Positions 49,501 through 61,200 of a DNA stretch of 64,000 nucleotides are shown piece after piece (the stretch's first letter is position 1; each line of letters begins with the position of its first letter). A program made the translations under genes and the position numbers. The notes beneath the pieces were generated by a model. The model did not search any database, was not told where the DNA came from, and saw only the letters and a list, made by a program, of their open reading frames with translations. This DNA comes from Sipunculus nudus (lineage: Eukaryota; Annelida; Sipuncula; Golfingiida; Sipunculidae), in NCBI GenBank assembly GCA_026874595.1, contig CM049308.1, positions 72,266,624 through 72,330,623 of the forward strand. The letters are read 5' to 3'.

Positions 49501-49652
49501 TATATAAATACAGACTAAATCTTGGCCTGTTGGTTAATCTGTTTGATGCTTCAGTTGAATGGGTATATACTACCATTCTGATGATAAAATTTCCTTTTGC
49601 GAATCTCTTCCCAGTCAGCTGAGCGTCATGACCCATGGGTCACTTGTTTTTT
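46583..49652 (+). mobile_element. Family A tandem-core element, right copy (nested in E, carrying B)
   Basis: The 5' hairpin AGCTCAGCTGACTGAAAGTC...CTGAGCT starts at 46583, then GTCCGTCTGTCC runs. Core units are marked at 46912, 47248, 47584, 47931 and 48272, giving periods of 336, 336, 347 and 341 bases. The 3' end has CAGTCAGCTGAGC (49612-49624), the perfect palindrome TGACCCATGGGTCA (49629-49642) and TTGTTTTTT. It is less decayed than the 614-5050 copy. Confidence 0.8.
48294..49464 (+). mobile_element. Family B Helitron-like element, copy 3 (nested in A)
   Basis: The 5' hairpin is GTATCCGCCAAAAC / GTTTTGCGGATA. Core units are marked at about 48608, 48758, 48893 and 49038. The 3' end has TTTTGGCAGATAC, a degenerate hairpin and CCCGTATTCTAG|TTTTAAAAG. 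The insertion point in A (after CACCTGTATTTTT, before AAAGTTTACAC) is the same as in the left copy. Confidence 0.8.
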
Positions 49653-50367
49653 AAAGAGTCACAAAAAAAAGTGTCACACATTTTTGAGGATTTCCTGAAA
49701 ATGATGCTGATTACTCTTTTTTTACTCTCTTTTCAGCAGAACTTTTTCCCCTCATTTTTTGTCTAATGGAGTGCTTTAACAGTCAAGTTGGAACAAGGAT
49801 GGGACAGTTCTCAATTTTTTTTTGTGTGCAAATGTCCAGCATGTGTCACAACATGTGGAAAATGCCCTTATCTTAAGGCAGGGGGATGTGCTGCATGTGT
49901 GTTTCTGACATAAGGTACGATATGCGTAGATATATATAAACAATTGTGGTATGGGAAGAACTTTTTTATTCAGTTTGTGAAAAATAATTGGGGGATTGAC
50001 GCAAATTTTACTCTTTTTTTCACTCTTTATTTCCAATAAAGTCGACTTTTTTTCTAGAATACTTAATATTTTTTTTTGGTCATTTACCTTTGGTAACCTT
50101 TGAGTCACCTTGGGCTTTAAATTCTGTCCTTTTGAGCATTTTCAATGCACTTCCTTAAGCTGAAAGATTCCCGTGCCCTATTACCATGTGCTACATTTTA
50201 GAGGTTACATATGTGATGAAGTAGATTTCTAGGGCTGCCGTCTTTAGACAAATGTACAGGACACAATATCCCCTGATTCCATAAGCAAATGGGTGTCGTG
50301 CTGACACACCAGCTACTGTTTCCATGGAGACAGACAGCACTAGGGCAGCTATTTGATAGTGTTATTA

Positions 50368-50376
50368 GATATATAT

Positions 50377-50418
<42 letters not shown>

Positions 50419-50423
50419 TTTTA

Positions 50424-50482
<59 letters not shown>
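50368..50482. repeat. Long (TA)n microsatellite
   Basis: About 115 bases of nearly pure TA with a few interruptions (GATA, TTTATAT). Confidence 0.95.
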
Positions 50483-50485
<3 letters not shown>

Positions 50486-52070
50486 TTTCCTGAAAGGTAA
50501 ATTATGTTGTTGTGTTATATTGGAAAAACAATATCAGTGTCTTGGTATTCCCAGGAATATTTTTAAACCTAAATTTTCAATTGAGCATCATGACCAATTT
50601 GTTACCAGTTTTAAATTTATTGAGATCATCTAGAGGAGTTATTTCAGTAAAGGTCAAAATAATATGTAACACCATGTAATATAAACAACAGTAAAACATA
50701 AACTATTGTTTTATTAGTGGAAACTAACTGGTTAAAACTTACATATCAGAGAGAATGTTTCTTCATTTATATTTTAGTTAGAAACTAAGAGAACAAATGA
50801 TATTTTAAAGTGAAGAGTACAAATGAAAAGGGGATTAAAAGATTACGCAAGGAGCTTTGCATTTGGAGCTTCTTAATCCTGATCAGTTTGACAGAAAAGG
50901 TAACTTCCCTGTTACCTATCATATTGTGATGAATCCTGACATCCTACTGCTGCCACCATATAATATTCTGAATGAAGCATAAGTCAAGACTTAAACTTAA
51001 GGGCAGGGAAATCTAAATATGCTCTGTAGCTGTATACATCATCTTGTGGACAGCTTAGATTTGTAGAAAATCTCTTCCTGGTGTTTGTCTCCTGCTTAGT
51101 CTTGTTGAAGTTTACCTTGAGCCATTCATAAGACATAATCTCTTAGGCTAAAAAAAAGAAGATTACCTTTTATTCTAGTGTACGATGAACAGCTAGGTTT
51201 CATGTGTAAACAACATTTATTTGCTTTATAGATGAAAGATTAAGCAAAAACACCTTCCATTTTTTCAGTAGCATTAATAGGTTCTTGTTCCTTGCCTAAA
51301 GTCAAGTGATACCAATAATTCTTTAACTAAACAACTGGTGAGACCTGGGCTGTTAAATGTTACCTACAGGTTGAACCTGATAGTTGTATTTTGCCAGCTT
51401 TTAACTTTGGAACTTTAAACCCTTTGATTCAGAAATATAGACATTGAAGGCTGAATTTAAAATGGCCAAAGTTGAGTATAATTCAAATGTGCGATACCCC
51501 TCTAATACAAATAAATTTCCAACAGGAGTTACTACTCAGATTAATTATTTTTCCTTCAGAAATTTATCCATGAAGAAATTAACCTTAGTTAAAAAGAACT
51601 GTTATGCACATAAAATTCAGATTCAAAAGTAAACATCATCATGGTAATGCTGTCAGTTTTATATTTTAGGTATAGGTTCATGTCCTTGATGTGAGGTTTA
51701 TATTTTATCAAATTAATTAAGTTGCTTATTTCAAAAATAAATTTACTGAATTCAAAATAGAATGTAATTATTTCATATACACATGAAAAAAAAACATTAA
51801 CATCTGTCCCAGCCAATGTTATTGAAAACAGTTCCTAGAAAATTTCAAATCTCATCAATTCAGCTAGTGAAAGTAAATTCACAATTAGACTGATTGCTTT
51901 GAGAATTGCCTGTTCTGCAGGATCAAGGAACTTTAATATGAGTATATGTACAGAAATATCTTTATTTCTGACATTTTAGAGCCAAAGTCTGTGAACTTGC
52001 AAAGAACATAGGAAATCAAGAAATATTCAAGTCCAAAATCTATGCTTTAACTTTATCTTTGGAAAGTCTT

Positions 52071-52121
52071 AGGTACCAACACCAAATTGTGGAGCCTTTA
52101 CCCCCACTGGTGTTGGTACCT
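52071..52121. repeat. Perfect 14-bp-stem hairpin
   Basis: AGGTACCAACACCA (52071-52084) and its exact complement TGGTGTTGGTACCT (52108-52121) flank a 23-base loop. It lies in a GC-richer patch upstream of a CRE-like site. Confidence 0.75.
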
Positions 52122-52326
52122 GGTGAGAAAAGGGAGTGCATGTTGTATTTAGCCTAGCACAATATCAGTTAAGAAGAGCTTAAATTTTTTTTATTACAAT
52201 TGACCTCACCACCAGAGGCCTTATACTCCACCCTTTTAACCTCATTATGCTAATGAGCTCCCAGTATGCTCCCCCACAGAAGGTCTTTCAAGCCCATGGT
52301 TGTGGGAGCTCTTTGCAAGACAATAG

Positions 52327-52334
52327 TGACGTCA
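52327..52334. promoter_or_regulatory. CRE-like site TGACGTCA
   Basis: Full palindromic CREB/ATF consensus TGACGTCA in a GC-richer intron block (52200-52340). An ATGCTAATGAG motif lies about 80 bases upstream. Presence of the motif is certain; its function is inferred. Confidence 0.4.
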
Positions 52335-54881
52335 CAAAGGTAGATGACTTATTATGTTGCATTGACTAACATCATCAGCTGGATTTGCCATATCTCTGTT
52401 CTCTAGTGATGAATATATTGCAGTCATTGTGAAATGTTTGGCCATATTTTGGATTATTTCTCTCATATGAATTATGTCCCAGGTAAGACATTTTTATTCA
52501 CTAGGTAGCCGGCAGAATGACTCCTGCAACCTTTAGCTTAGAACTTTTTATACTGTCTCCTTTGTATAAAAAAATATCCAGGAAAATACGCTGATACAGG
52601 TACTGGTGCAGGCTACATGTGTTCTGTTTGGGAGAGTCGCCCAAATTATGCAAATTTTGCGCTTTAGGGATGATTGACCATTTATTTTGCTAAGGTAACT
52701 TGATTGGTTACTCTATACTGCTCTGTTGATGATTACTAATTGGATGAATATGGGATTAAGGTCACACAGTTAATGGATAGGTCAGTTCTCTATATGTATA
52801 GTGGCACATGCGTTGGTTCAAAATTCTGCTGAATGTCATGGGCCATTGGCCAAAGGGACAATGGCTATTTCTTTGTATTCTGTAGCAGCTGATAGATGAG
52901 ATATTGAGGAATATAATCAGTTGTTTAATTCAAAATTATTAGTATATTCATGGTTCTATGAATTAAAAAGTTGAATTCCTACTGTAATCTGAAGAGCAGT
53001 TGGACCAACAGGAATCTGACATGTCACCTGCTACTCAGGTTCATATGCCTCTTTCAATCAAATAAAGGTCACAGAACTATTGTATCTGGAAAACATATTA
53101 GTTTAGATAAAGTGCAGCTGATTTTAACCTTTTGGTATGTAACAGGAGTTGCAACTATGTATTAGTCATGATCTCCGCAACTTTAATCTGCCTTATACAA
53201 ATTAAATTTTATTTTTATCTGAATTGATACCACTTGTTTTTCTATTATTTAAGTGCATGTCTGGTTCAGGTTGTACTCAATTGGTTTATCCTTGAATTGA
53301 TCAGATCCAATTTGTTATTCAATACTTGTTCAGCTTGCTTAATTAGGTGTACAGTGATTTAACCAAAAAAGTTGCTTAATCAAACACGGAAATTGTATTA
53401 TTATATGGGTTTAATTTGAAGATGTATTTAAAGGGAGAAAACTGCCTGACTCTTAGATATAAATTCTTTTTTTTTAAATTTACGGATGAAGTGAATAAAG
53501 GTAGTATTTTGTCCTCTTCATAGTTAAGATTAAGAAAAATTGAATGGAAAATTGAATGGAAACAAAGGATTAATTTGATAGATTATCTTCCTTAAGCACT
53601 AGTGAACATGGTCTCATCAACACCCTTAAAATAGCTAAAAATGCTGCCTACAATCAACATTTAATTCATCAAGCTTACAGAACTAATGCACCATCAAAGC
53701 TTTATTTGTGGCGTAATGTTCTTCTTAAGGATAACTTGATAATGATGTCTCTTTAGATTAAGGATAATAGAAATACGCTGATGAGCTTTCTCCTTTGAAT
53801 GGTTACTCTTCTGCCTTCATTATCAATGTAATAATTCTGAAAGAAAATACTTTCATGAACTCTTAAGTTCGAGACACTAATGAAATGACTATATATAGGT
53901 AAAAATTACTGAAATTTGTGTTCTATAAATGGAAATTAAGTTTCTTCTTTGAAAAGAGTATATTGCAGTTCCAAATATATTCGGTTAATATTAATTAATA
54001 TAATGCATGTAATCAGTATAAGTGATGTAATTTTCTGAATTCTGTATACCAATTAATTAAAATAGCAACAGATTACATTTGAATGTTAATGCCCTGGTGG
54101 CCCAGGCCCTAGATTGCTTATTAGAGGAGTTCTGCAATAGATGCTTACAACTGATGCTTGATTAAACTTTTCAGAGTTTTTGTTGTCAGTGTGTTTAAAG
54201 CCAGCCATTCACCTGCATTTTCTGTAGAATTTATGTTCATTTCTGGCCCACTCTGGGAACATATAAATGAACTCTTGGCTATCCTGGAAAGAAAAGAACT
54301 ATAACACCTCTTTGATGGATGTAAGAATTTGTTTATCTACATGCTGTTAGTAAATACATCATTGTTGACAAATGGAAAAACCATGTAACCTAAGGTGTTA
54401 AGTTGCATGTTTACTGACATTGAAAGGTTATTAGTTGCAAAACTCTGGTTTATCTGACTTGTTGCCAGACATCCTGGTTGAATGTGTTTTGAATAATTTG
54501 GATCAGCATTTTTTGGCATATTGGACAATACAGAATATATATAAATAAATTTTGTTGACTGATTCTCCATGAGGAAATGAGATTATTTACTATTGGTACA
54601 TCTGTCTCCATGAAAGTTTTCCTGACAAGGAATTTAGTATTGATTATTACAGAGCATCACATCAACAACATTAGAATTGATGCATAAAATCTTAATTCAA
54701 AGAAGTTTTGACCAGTTTGGGACATAGCGAGACTCATGCAGTGTCTTTATTTCTTGGGCTGGTTTTCAGTTTTTGTTCCTTGACAAAGTTCAACAGTAGA
54801 GCTCAGGGCTGGCACCATTTTGCGATCAAGACGAGCTGAGTTTATCAGCAGATGCCACCGATATTTCATTAAGCAGGTGTG

Positions 54882-55237
54882 AGCTGATTTTTTGCAGCTC
54901 AGTTTGGCTTTAGAAAAAATTAATACAAAATGATAAACCTTTTACAGTTAAAAATGCCAAACAAATATTCAGGTTTTGTTATTTTTTGTTTCTTGTCACT
55001 GAAAGGAATCAGTTTTATTATTTACATAGGAAAATTTGGCTTATGAAACCACGAGGGTAAACTATACTTGCTATTTAATCATAAACTAGTTTAATGTAAA
55101 ATATGTCACACATAATAAAGATAACTTGTTTAGATATAACAGAAACTTTGTACCATCATCAAATGAATATATAGGCTATCAGGTGAGTTTAAGCCAGCCG
55201 ACATTTTGCAAGTTGAACTGAGCCACAAAAATCAGCT
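54882..55237. mobile_element. Inverted-repeat element, about 356 bp
   Basis: AGCTGATTTTTTGCAGCTCA (from 54882) is matched in inverted form by ACTGAGCCACAAAAATCAGC (to 55236). The interior is AT-rich and non-coding. No clear target duplication is seen. Confidence 0.5.
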
Positions 55238-56188
55238 TACTGCTAGAGTCGGCCTTTTTTTTTTTACGGAGCTAGCTGCATTGGTGTGGCTAACATGGCT
55301 CTATCCAACAGAAACAGTTATCCAGTCCCCTTGGATTATTGTTGTTATTATACTAGAAATGAAATGGGAATGAATAACAGGGGTGTTTCAAAAACATGCA
55401 GTTGAGATCCATATCTATGCATTGTCTTTCTTGTGGTCTTTGCGTATACAGCAAAAGTGTCCCAGTGGTGAGGATATTCACCTGAGACATGAATTCACTA
55501 CACAATAAATCATTCACTCTGCTTAAGTGTGGTCCTGGATGGCATTGAAACAAAATCCATTAAAAATGAATGTAAACCTTGTTGTTCAATGTTTAAACCC
55601 TGCAGCATAGTGAGAAACTAGTTCAGTGCCAGATTGAAAGTCACTGCCACCTGTGAGTAATGTTGGTTTAAAAACTTTAATGTGAGAAATGATTTTTGAA
55701 AATTTCATATGTTTTCAAAACCTTGAGCGTACTTGAAATCACCTGATTTTGAGATTTTGTTGAAAAGACCAAAAACAAAATAACATGGATGACTCAATCA
55801 TTCCCTCAGAGAGTAAGAAATCCTTCAATCATTCAGCAAAGAGCTCATTATTATGATTGTAAAATAGACTTGTGTAAAAGGTGAATGCAAATAAGAAAAT
55901 GTGGGTTGATTAAATGAGGGAAGTGGTAATAGTACTAATACAGCAAGCCATGCAGAAAACTTCAAGTCACCTCCTAAAAAAGAAAAAAAAAACAATTAAA
56001 TTTTTTTTAAAAAATTGGAACCCTTACTTATTAGGTAAGGTAGATATAATAAATATGTATTTCATACAAAACACCACATTAATTAAAGATTATATTTAGA
56101 ATTGAGTTTTTCGATTATGTACAAGTTCTGGCAATATCCAGATATAAAATATATTAATTTGTTTGTCATGGCTTATGGTTTGTTTCAG

Positions 56189-56338
56189 AATGACAACAAA
56201 GACAGCCTGAGAAATCAGATCTGCCGCTTTGGTTTTGGGAACTTCACCATGGAAGCAGAGCTGATGAGGAACCCACAGACAGGGGAGTTACTGTTTGGTG
56301 GGGGAGGCGGGGGAGGAGGAGCAAGTTTTGTATTCAAG
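56189..56338 (+). CDS. Alk: ALK/LTK-family receptor tyrosine kinase, extracellular exon c with poly-glycine run (partial gene)
   Basis: The exon is exactly 50 codons, phase 0 at both ends, with acceptor tttgtttcag and donor AAG|gtaagc. The peptide begins NDNKDSLRNQICRFGFGNFT and ends with eight consecutive glycines followed by ASFVFK. Vertebrate ALK has the same layout: a Cys (KVCIGE-type), a charged stretch, eight glycines and ATYVFK. The Gly run belongs to the glycine-rich subdomain, which in solved ALK/LTK structures forms poly-glycine-II helices. NFT at residues 18-20 is a potential N-glycosylation sequon. A longer open frame (56102-56491) runs through both splice sites and is not itself the coding unit. 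The expected continuation (VPLIIAAGGGG-like) is not found between here and 64000, so the next intron exceeds 7.6 kb. Confidence 0.94.
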
Positions 56339-57728
56339 GTAAGCACCTACTTTCCTTTTTTTAAGGTCACCAGCCTGTGTGCATTATGTGAGTGTTGTAC
56401 TTCAGGCAGCCCTCATTTTACACTGGATCGGTCTTACCAAACTGGCAGGGTGGGCAACTACTGGGGCCATAAACTTGTAATATTGCATTGAGGTATTTTG
56501 AGGCCAATTCGGCTGTCATGGAAGGAGCTTGTTTGTGTTTGGATGGGTGTGTGTGTGTGTGTGAATATGTGTGTGTGAAATAAATAGATAAAACGTAGAT
56601 TTCTTATGAAATTTAAATAAGTATGAAGATGGAGGGTACAATTAACATTATTAATCAGAAACTTGAGTATGTTTGAAGGATGACCAGCCTTCTTCCTGCA
56701 TCCCATGTTAGTAAAATGTCAAGTCAGGAAACAAAATTTGCTATTTATGAGCTTACAAACATTCAAATCAGTATTTGTAGATTATTATGGAATACTTATT
56801 TTATAACTTTATAATTGTCCCATACAAAGAATCAAAATTCTATTTTTACAGTCTTGACACAAACACACATACATAAACATATATATATATAAATATTGAT
56901 TGCCTGTGCTCCCTGCTTTCAGAGGAAAGATGGTTAAATGCAGTGCTTTGGACCTCAGATATGGTGATGCACCATACTTTGTCTTTTTTCACCTATTTGA
57001 TGTGCTTGCAGATAACCTTATTGATTCTTATTTTCATACATATGATGTCCCTCATTATATTCAGTCTCCCTATCACCTAAAACAACCAGGATATTGGCAT
57101 GGCTATTGGCTTCAATTTAGCAATTGACAGAAAATGTATATTACCCCAAGTGATTGAAGTATCTTGGAGAGAGGAGCCAGGTCTGGACGTCCGTGCAACT
57201 TGAGGAATGTTCTGACCTCTTTATGATAGATCCTTATACATGCTAATGTTGTATTTTTTTTTCACTTCGAGTTCCATGGTATGCATGTCATAGACACCAG
57301 ACTCTAGATGATCCATCTGTTCCAGTATGGCCCAAGTCTTACTTTAGTATCATCTGCCAAGTGCAATCATATGAAAGAAATATGAAAGAACAACAATAAT
57401 CACGCACATAATTTCCTCCGACTGAATTTTTTACTTATTATAAAAATGTTACATTCAGTATATATTAATTCTTAAAGTCTACAGTACAAGTAACTATACA
57501 CATGCAATCAATAAAAGAAGCTATGTGAATTCCGGCATTAGCTTTTATAGTTAACTACAGTAAAATCTCACCTGAAAAACAAGCTGCTATCATGACCACC
57601 CCACTAAGACGACAAAGTTTCTTGGTCCCGCGCTAATGTAAATCATCATCATATAAACCTCAATCCCACTGACACAAACATCCCACTAACACAAACACTT
57701 TGGCTGGTCCTACAGGTGGTTGTATACA
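56339..57728. other. ALK intron after exon c, no recognised gene
   Basis: It includes a short (GT)n at 56547-56580 and, at 57558-57726, a degraded CAGTAAAATCTCACCTG...GACCACCCC element resembling the MITE at 24318. Confidence 0.5.
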
Positions 57729-58210
57729 GGCCTACCAAATCACTCCTTTTTAAATTGAGTTACCATTTTTTCTGAGGATTTCCTAAAAATGATTATTTAA
57801 TTCCATTTTTTTTTTTTTACTCTTTTTTTCAACAGCAGTCTTTTTTTCCTGTTTTTTTTTCATGGTAGAATTCCTTTATATACATTTTCTTTCCTGCTTT
57901 TAAAGTCCAATTAGATCCAGAATGGAACATTACGCATTTTTGTGTGTGCAAATTGTCCAGCAAGTGTCACAACATATGGAAATTGCCCTTATCTTCATGT
58001 ATTGGGATGTGTGCCATGTATAATTCTGACTTTGGGAATGATATGCTACAAAATATATATACAATTTTGCTATGCAAAGCACATCTCTATTCAGACTGTG
58101 ATAAAGAATGGAAAATGTGAATTTTACTATTTTTCTTCACTCTTTATTTCAAAGACGTCCACTCTTTTTTTCTGGAGCACTTACTCTTTTTTTCTGTCTT
58201 TACTTTTGTC
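57729..58210. mobile_element. Family E element, copy with decayed 3' end
   Basis: The start GGCCTACCAAATCACTCC, ACTCTTTTTTTC runs, GTCCAGCAAGTGTCACAACA and GGAGCACTTACTC match the copy at 35630. The 3' terminal inverted repeat is lost (TTTACTTTTGTCATT where TTTACTTTTGGCAGG is expected). Confidence 0.65.
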
Positions 58211-61200
58211 ATTTAAATTTCACTGCACAATGAATACATAAAATACCTCCAGGCAAGATACTAAACTATGATAGACTTTTATTTAGTTTTGTATGAGTAA
58301 AGGTACTAACGTAGGTAGGACATATGGTACATAGTGACAACTGTGGTACCATCAAGGAGTTCAGATGTTTGCTTTGAACAACTGGTCACATGAAATAAAG
58401 AGAACACAAGTCTTTCAGTTTAGCCAAACCTGATCTTGTTCTCATTTTGATAGGACAATGGGTTCAACAGCTTAATTGTCTTTGCATTGTCTTCTGTAAA
58501 TCAAATGACAGTTAAATCATAATTCTTTAGAAGAAATATTCCATATGCAACATATATCCAGAATTTCTGCTCTGATTAAAGGAATTGTCAGAATGGCCAT
58601 TTATAGATTTATAACAGCTATATATAGAAGCAAGAAATAACAACCATTATTTGGAGAGGATCTGATGCATATGCATTACAAGAGTGGCTTTTACAGACTG
58701 AATGCAAGACAAAAAAAAATGGGCACCATATGAAAATATGACTTTTTTCAAGGAAAAATTAGTTCCATGGGTTATACAGGTGCTGCTGAAGCCAAAGAAG
58801 TGATGGTAGAATAAAAAAAATATATTTAATTACCATAGAGACTTATTGTATTATCTCAGTTGTTTAATTGTAGAACTAGTTTTATTGTATAACTAGTTGT
58901 GGTGTGAACTAACTTTATGAATTGGCCTCCATTTCCATTCTGAATTAGCTTAAAATAGATGAAACATGAAGTTCAAGACCAGACAGACAGGGTTAAAAGC
59001 AAAAATATGTTATTTTTGTGAAACAGACAATTAAACAGCTAATGCCTTATCCAAAGCTGCTTAAACATTTAGTAGCAAGTTTTTATATAATTCTTCTCAC
59101 TTTTGTGTCCAGTAAAAAGTACATGTAGTAGTAATGCATGGTGAATCATGAGTTTCACCATTGAAATACATTTTAAAAAAAGATGGTTAGACTTCTACTT
59201 TAACCAACAGACAGACAAAATTTAAAACATACAATTTAGAGGTGCCAAATATTGACCATTTTCCTTAAAATGTTTGAACTATCTCAGCATAAGGCACAAA
59301 AACATGTCCTTTTAGATTCTTTACCAGTACCGTTACAAGGGAAGGAATGAATGCAAATCTATACATCAGCTGTCATTACCATTCCCTACAACAGCTGAGA
59401 GAGCAGTTCAGTGACGTAACACCCAAACAATGCTGCAAAGACATGAAGATATATAGACCGGACAAAAACAGTTATTATGATAAAGCATTTTGCTCATGGG
59501 TCTTCCTAAACAGAGTTGTTATTGACAAATCCATCATGGCTGACCTAGCAAATTTGAATGAAATATTTGTGCTCATGGGATACCAATTACCATAAAAGAG
59601 ATCAAGAGGATCAGTTTAGGTTAATGCCAGTCCCCAGCAGGTCCATGCTTTTGACTGGACCGAGTCAGTAGAGATCTAAAGGAACTGGTGAGTGGAGGTG
59701 ATTCTGAAGGCGTAAATGGACACCTTTGTACTGATTCTCTCTGTTATATTCTACAATCAGATAAATAACGGCTGCTGTCCTGTATAGATTTTAAAGTGCA
59801 CCCAGGGAAAAATATACTATAGTCCTGTCCATCCTCTTATGTCCACCTGCTTTTTGCTGTTAAAATTTCAATTAGTTACATTTCAAGGTAAAAATGGTAG
59901 TGTAGTGTAGAAAATTAAAAGGCCTATTTTTCACAACGGTAAATACCTACCTTACACCATATTTAAGTAACAGAATTATTTTAAAATGTGAGAAATTAGT
60001 GTATATTTAACAACATATCAGCTCAATTTAAGGCAGTCAAGGTCATTGACTAAAGAACAATCTAAATTTTACAGCTGCTGATTGAATAATGTCTTGTTAA
60101 CACCATAAAAAATATAACCATGCAGCTAAATCAAAGATGGCTGTTCATGCAGAGACACATCTTATCTGTCAGATCAGAATAAAGAGAATAAAGAGTTTAA
60201 AAGGTTGTGAGACATAATATGCAGATTTATTGCAATATCATTAATTGCAATATAAGGCCATCACTTACATATATGCAGCTCTCTAGGAAATTATTGAAAA
60301 ATCTAATATTCTAAGAAAATTATCTCCAAAAAAGGAAAACACAGGTCATTGGAACAGAGTATAACAAACATTAACCATTTTAAACCTATAGATTCATTTT
60401 AAATTTTCTTACTTAGGCCATTAGGCATTATGCTTGTAATTAATGCAGAAAATAGAGCTGTCAGGATCATAAATGTACTTAATCATTATATTTTCCCTGA
60501 CTAGACATTTAAGATAATAAGAACTGCAGATCTAGAGAGCAACTGTTTTATACATTTTTTTCTGGAACTATATATAGAATTTTTTTTTACTCATCCTGGT
60601 ATGTTAGTCATTTGCCTATGTCAAAGACAAAACCTTAAAGAACTGACACCTCTGAAAAATTTAGTGTAATTTTATTAAGATAATAACTCATGACCAAGAA
60701 TCCTATAATTTGAGGATTTGGTTGTGGTCAGTGACGCAATATTCTGTGCTAAACTTCGTCAATACATGTATCACCTTGCAGAGAGATTCTTGCCTGGATG
60801 CTGTCCTCAGAGTACCCTTTTGTAACATCTCCATAACCTTGTCGAACCCTGCCAGGTTTATTTCTCTCTGTTTCTTAAGCACACTCATGTATGCTGGCAT
60901 TTATAATACACACTGAAACCCAGATGTCACACGTCACAATTAAGGGTACATCATTGCAAGGTATTAAAATTGTAACCTTAGTGATTCCAAAGGACAATAG
61001 CAGATGAAATCAAAAAGTACATTTGTAGACAGATTAGTTAACTAGCAGGAACAAATGCCTGAAACCACTCTCTCATCACCAGTCGATCTTTCCATTTGGC
61101 ATTGATGCATGGTTTCATTGATTCCAGAATTTTTTCGAGGTATCATCTATACTGTTTTCACTGAACAAACAGACAGAGAGATGTGGTTACCAAGATGTAA

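Larger units (their letters stand above)
46560..50094 (+). mobile_element. Family E element interrupted by nested A and B elements
   Basis: GGCCTGCCAAATCACTCTTT (46560-46579) is the E 5' end. E sequence resumes at about 49653-49690 (GAGGATTTCCTGAAAATGAT, matching AGGATTTCCTAAAAATGACG in the copy at 35630). It continues through CAGCATGTGTCACAACATG and GGCAGGGGGATGTG to a decayed end CATTTACCTTTGGTAACC. Removing the insert leaves an E copy of about 465 bases. Confidence 0.75.
50483..56188. other. Distal part of ALK intron b-c
   Basis: Mostly unremarkable AT-rich sequence. It includes a perfect hairpin at 52071-52121, a CRE-like site at 52327 and an inverted-repeat element at 54882-55237. It ends with the pyrimidine-rich acceptor of ALK exon c. 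Confidence 0.55.

Noticed and set aside
56102-56491. 129-codon ORF read as a stand-alone gene
   Set aside because: Only its central 50 codons (56189-56338) match ALK. Consensus splice sites lie exactly at the borders of the match, and the rest is intron read-through.
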